A DNA stretch of 50,109 nucleotides, from assembly GCA_029252555.1 (NCBI GenBank), contig JAQXBF010000009.1, positions 1 to 50,109 of the forward strand. The letters are read 5' to 3'. Position numbers and translations under genes: made by a program. The notes beneath the pieces are model-generated. The model was not told the DNA's origin. It was given only the letters and a program-made list of their open reading frames with translations, and searched no databases. This document shows, piece by piece, positions 48,188 through 50,109 of the stretch. The DNA is from Porticoccaceae bacterium. Its GTDB lineage: Bacteria > Pseudomonadota > Gammaproteobacteria > Pseudomonadales > Porticoccaceae. Each line of letters starts with the position of its first letter. Position 1 is the stretch's first letter.

Positions 48188-48877
48188 ATGGAAACAATCA
48201 TCGCAGTAGATGGGCCCAGCGGTGCCGGCAAAGGCACGGTCAGCCGTGGCTTGGCCAACAAGCTCGGGTTTCATTACCTCGACAGCGGCGCGCTATATCG
48301 CCTGCTGGGGCTTGCCGCTGTGCGCCATAGTGTGAGCACCGATAATAATCAAGCCCTTAGTAACTTGGCTGCGCATATGGATATCGACTTTCGGAATGCT
48401 AGTGATGGCAGCCTAGTTGTGCTGTTAGAGGGCGAGGATGTCAGCTTAGAATTGCGTACCGAAAACACCGGTGCATTGGCCTCTCAGGTGGCCGCCCACA
48501 CAGGCGTGCGTGGGGCATTGTTGCAACGCCAGCGCCTGTTTGCCAAAGAGCCTGGCCTGATTGCCGATGGGCGAGATATGGGCACCGTTGTTTTCCCTAG
48601 AGCGCCCCTAAAAATTTACCTGACCGCCAGCATCGAAGAGCGCGCCCAGAGGCGCTACAAAGAGTTGCTAGATAAAGGTGAAAATGTTAGTCTGCGCGCC
48701 CTCATAGAGCAGGTACGCTCTAGAGATGAACGAGATTTGAGTCGAGATGCTTCTCCATTAATTCCCGCTGCGGATGCAATAGAGCTAGACACCTCGGAGC
48801 TATCGATTCAAGAAGTGATGGATACAGTGCTAAACTTGGTTTACGTAAAAGGTTTAGCGCGGGTTATCGATCAGTAA
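48188..48877 (+). CDS. cmk: Cytidylate kinase
   Basis: Cmk phosphorylates CMP and dCMP. The 229-residue protein has the P-loop GPSGAGKGT, DSGALYR, the DGRDMGTVVFP motif, and a RAQRRYKEL basic lid. It sits between aroA and rpsA, a widely conserved gammaproteobacterial order. Confidence 0.97.
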   Translation: METIIAVDGPSGAGKGTVSRGLANKLGFHYLDSGALYRLLGLAAVRHSVSTDNNQALSNLAAHMDIDFRNASDGSLVVLLEGEDVSLELRTENTGALASQVAAHTGVRGALLQRQRLFAKEPGLIADGRDMGTVVFPRAPLKIYLTASIEERAQRRYKELLDKGENVSLRALIEQVRSRDERDLSRDASPLIPAADAIELDTSELSIQEVMDTVLNLVYVKGLARVIDQ

Positions 48878-48900
48878 AGGATGTTCAATATCGGGCTTTG

Positions 48901-48925
48901 CAACAATTGCCAGCTAACATTGTTG
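48901..48925 (+). repeat. Inverted repeat after cmk
   Basis: CAACAAT and ATTGTTG flank 11 bases. A T-rich stretch (CTTTATTTTA) follows four bases later, so it might act as a weak terminator for cmk or as part of the rpsA leader. It is AT-rich and not convincing as a strong terminator. Confidence 0.4.
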
Positions 48926-48972
48926 TAGGCCTTTATTTTAACTGACCCGCGTAAACTGGCCACGCGGAAAAA

Positions 48973-48997
48973 AGAGAACAGCTCATGCTGGTTCTCT
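48973..48997 (+). promoter_or_regulatory. Hairpin in the rpsA leader
   Basis: AGAGAACAGC pairs with GCTGGTTCTCT (one bulged base) around a TCAT loop. It sits 22 bases before the rpsA start, where the ribosome site is weak (TTAGG). In E. coli the rpsA leader is structured, lacks a strong Shine-Dalgarno and is autoregulated by S1; a similar role here is inference. Confidence 0.5.
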
Positions 48998-49018
48998 GTC
49001 AACACTTAGGCATTTCCC

Positions 49019-50109
49019 ATGAGCGAAAATTTCGCAGACCTATTTGAAGAAAGTTTAAAAACCGTAGAAATGAACCCTGGCGCCATCATTACTGGCGTAA
49101 TTATCGATGTCGATAAAGATTGGGTGACAGTTCACGCTGGACTAAAGTCCGAAGGCGTTATTCCCGCCGATCAATTTTACAACGATAAAGGCGAACTTGA
49201 AGTTGCTGTTGGTGACGAAGTTCAGGTAGCTCTGGAAGCCGTAGAAGACGGTTTCGGTGCCACTCGCCTATCTCGTGAAAAAGCCCGCCGTGCAGAGTCC
49301 TGGATCGAACTTGAAGCAGCTCATGTGGCTGACGAAGTGGTTACAGGCGTTATCTCCGGTAAGGTTAAAGGTGGTTTCACTGTTGATGTTCGTGGCTTGC
49401 GCGCGTTCCTGCCAGGTTCACTGGTGGATGTTCGCCCACTGCGCGAAATTACACACCTTGAAAACATCGAACTAGATTTTAAAGTGATAAAGCTAGACCC
49501 CAAGCGCAACAATGTTGTTGTTAGCCGCCGTGCCGTTATGGAGAGTGCAAACTCTGCAGAGCGTGACGAGTTGCTGGCCAACCTTGAAGAAGGCGCTTCA
49601 CTGAAAGGTGTGATCAAGAACCTAACCGATTACGGTGCGTTCGTTGATCTGGGTGGTATTGATGGCCTACTGCACATCACTGATATGTCTTGGAAGCGCA
49701 TCAAGCACCCATCCGAGATGATCAATGTGGGCGACGAGATTGACGTTAAAGTGCTGAAGTTTGACCGTGAGCGCAACCGCGTATCACTGGGCATGAAGCA
49801 GATGGGCGAAGATCCTTGGGGCGACATCAAAGGTCGTTACCCAGAAGGCGCACGTTGCAAAGCCAAGATCACCAACCTCACCGACTACGGTTGTTTTGCT
49901 GAGTTGGAAGACGGTGTTGAAGGCCTGGTACACGTGTCTGAAATGGATTGGACTAACAAAAATGTTCATCCATCCAAGATCGTTGACCTAGGTCAGGAAG
50001 TTGAAGTTATGGTACTGGACATCGACGAAGAACGTCGTCGTATCTCTCTGGGTATCAAGCAGTGCTTCACCAACCCATGGGACGACTTTGCTTCAAGCAT
50101 GACTAAAGG
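49019..50109 (+). CDS. rpsA: 30S ribosomal protein S1 (3' end beyond window)
   Basis: S1 brings mRNA to the 30S subunit. The first 363 residues are present, beginning [18 protein letters not shown]. The S1 domains run: one that binds the ribosome ([18 protein letters not shown]), a second ([16 protein letters not shown]), and OB-fold RNA-binding domains starting [17 protein letters not shown] and [18 protein letters not shown]. The frame is open at the window edge. It follows cmk after 141 bases. Confidence 0.97.
   Translation, partial: MSENFADLFEESLKTVEMNPGAIITGVIIDVDKDWVTVHAGLKSEGVIPADQFYNDKGELEVAVGDEVQVALEAVEDGFGATRLSREKARRAESWIELEAAHVADEVVTGVISGKVKGGFTVDVRGLRAFLPGSLVDVRPLREITHLENIELDFKVIKLDPKRNNVVVSRRAVMESANSAERDELLANLEEGASLKGVIKNLTDYGAFVDLGGIDGLLHITDMSWKRIKHPSEMINVGDEIDVKVLKFDRERNRVSLGMKQMGEDPWGDIKGRYPEGARCKAKITNLTDYGCFAELEDGVEGLVHVSEMDWTNKNVHPSKIVDLGQEVEVMVLDIDEERRRISLGIKQCFTNPWDDFASSMTK

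Overview
The window is a stretch of gammaproteobacterial chromosome. It is almost entirely core housekeeping genes, densely packed and intact, with one island edge at the left end. Several gene orders match Pseudomonas and its relatives: rpsU-yqeY-dnaG-rpoD-tRNA, tsaD-folB-folK-(folM)-cca, ccmABCDEFGHI, smc-zipA-ligA, yciO-scpA-scpB-rluB, mtaD-ubiG-mupP-yciK, and gyrA-pheA-tyrA/aroA-cmk-rpsA. The protein sequences, SMC/ScpAB in place of MukBEF, and the TyrA-AroA fusion suggest a marine-type gammaproteobacterium near the Cellvibrionales (SAR92/Porticoccaceae-like). That placement is inference from gene content and order, not a computed phylogeny.

Layout. 1-1047: a tyrosine recombinase, cut by the window edge, reads away from the 3' end of a tRNA-Ile2(CAU), so a genomic island lies to the left. 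1086-5881 (minus): the macromolecular synthesis operon rpsU-yqeY-dnaG-rpoD with a terminator after rpsU. 6001-8015 (plus): tsaD-folB-folK behind a large inverted repeat. 8049-10036 (minus): cca and a pteridine reductase. 10156-13078: a broken fnr/anr gene, a UspE-like protein, a secreted MsrA and a small acidic protein. 13180-20366: the full cytochrome c maturation operon. 20541-29031: smc, zipA, ligA, two unrecognised genes and an MFS exporter. 29038-34093 (minus): an rRNA-type methyltransferase, a DUF2520 protein, an unusual PdxJ, a periplasmic cyclophilin, an SH3 membrane protein, YciI and a VC0807-like membrane protein. 34314-35180: an EAL phosphodiesterase that looks like the back half of a GGDEF-EAL gene. 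35239-38357: yciO, scpA, scpB, rluB. 38391-41888 (minus): mtaD, ubiG, mupP, yciK. 42151-50109: gyrA, pheA, tyrA-aroA, cmk and the start of rpsA.

Functional links. SMC with ScpA and ScpB makes one chromosome-organising complex from two loci. FolB, FolK and the pteridine reductase serve folate and pterin synthesis. PheA, TyrA-AroA and Cmk form the conserved aromatic amino acid/nucleotide cluster ahead of rpsA. The redox group at 10.1-20.4 kb is the most interesting region. The oxygen-sensing regulator Fnr/Anr carries two lesions, a frameshift in a TC repeat and an in-frame TAA. A near-consensus FNR box remains between it and uspE, and a weaker one sits where a class II site would lie in the ccm promoter.

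I found no previously undescribed multi-gene system. The strongest leads are the decayed fnr with orphaned boxes, the tRNA-Ile2 island junction, a Bacteroidetes-like PdxJ in the wrong neighbourhood, a Lys-to-Met change in the GyrA box, the inverted repeat before tsaD, and two unrecognised genes after ligA. No stretch over 300 bases lacks a gene or gene remnant; the longest gaps (about 260 bases before gyrA, 247 before uspE, 220 before the EAL gene, 212 before tsaD, 207 before the small acidic protein) are described under their own features or neighbours.
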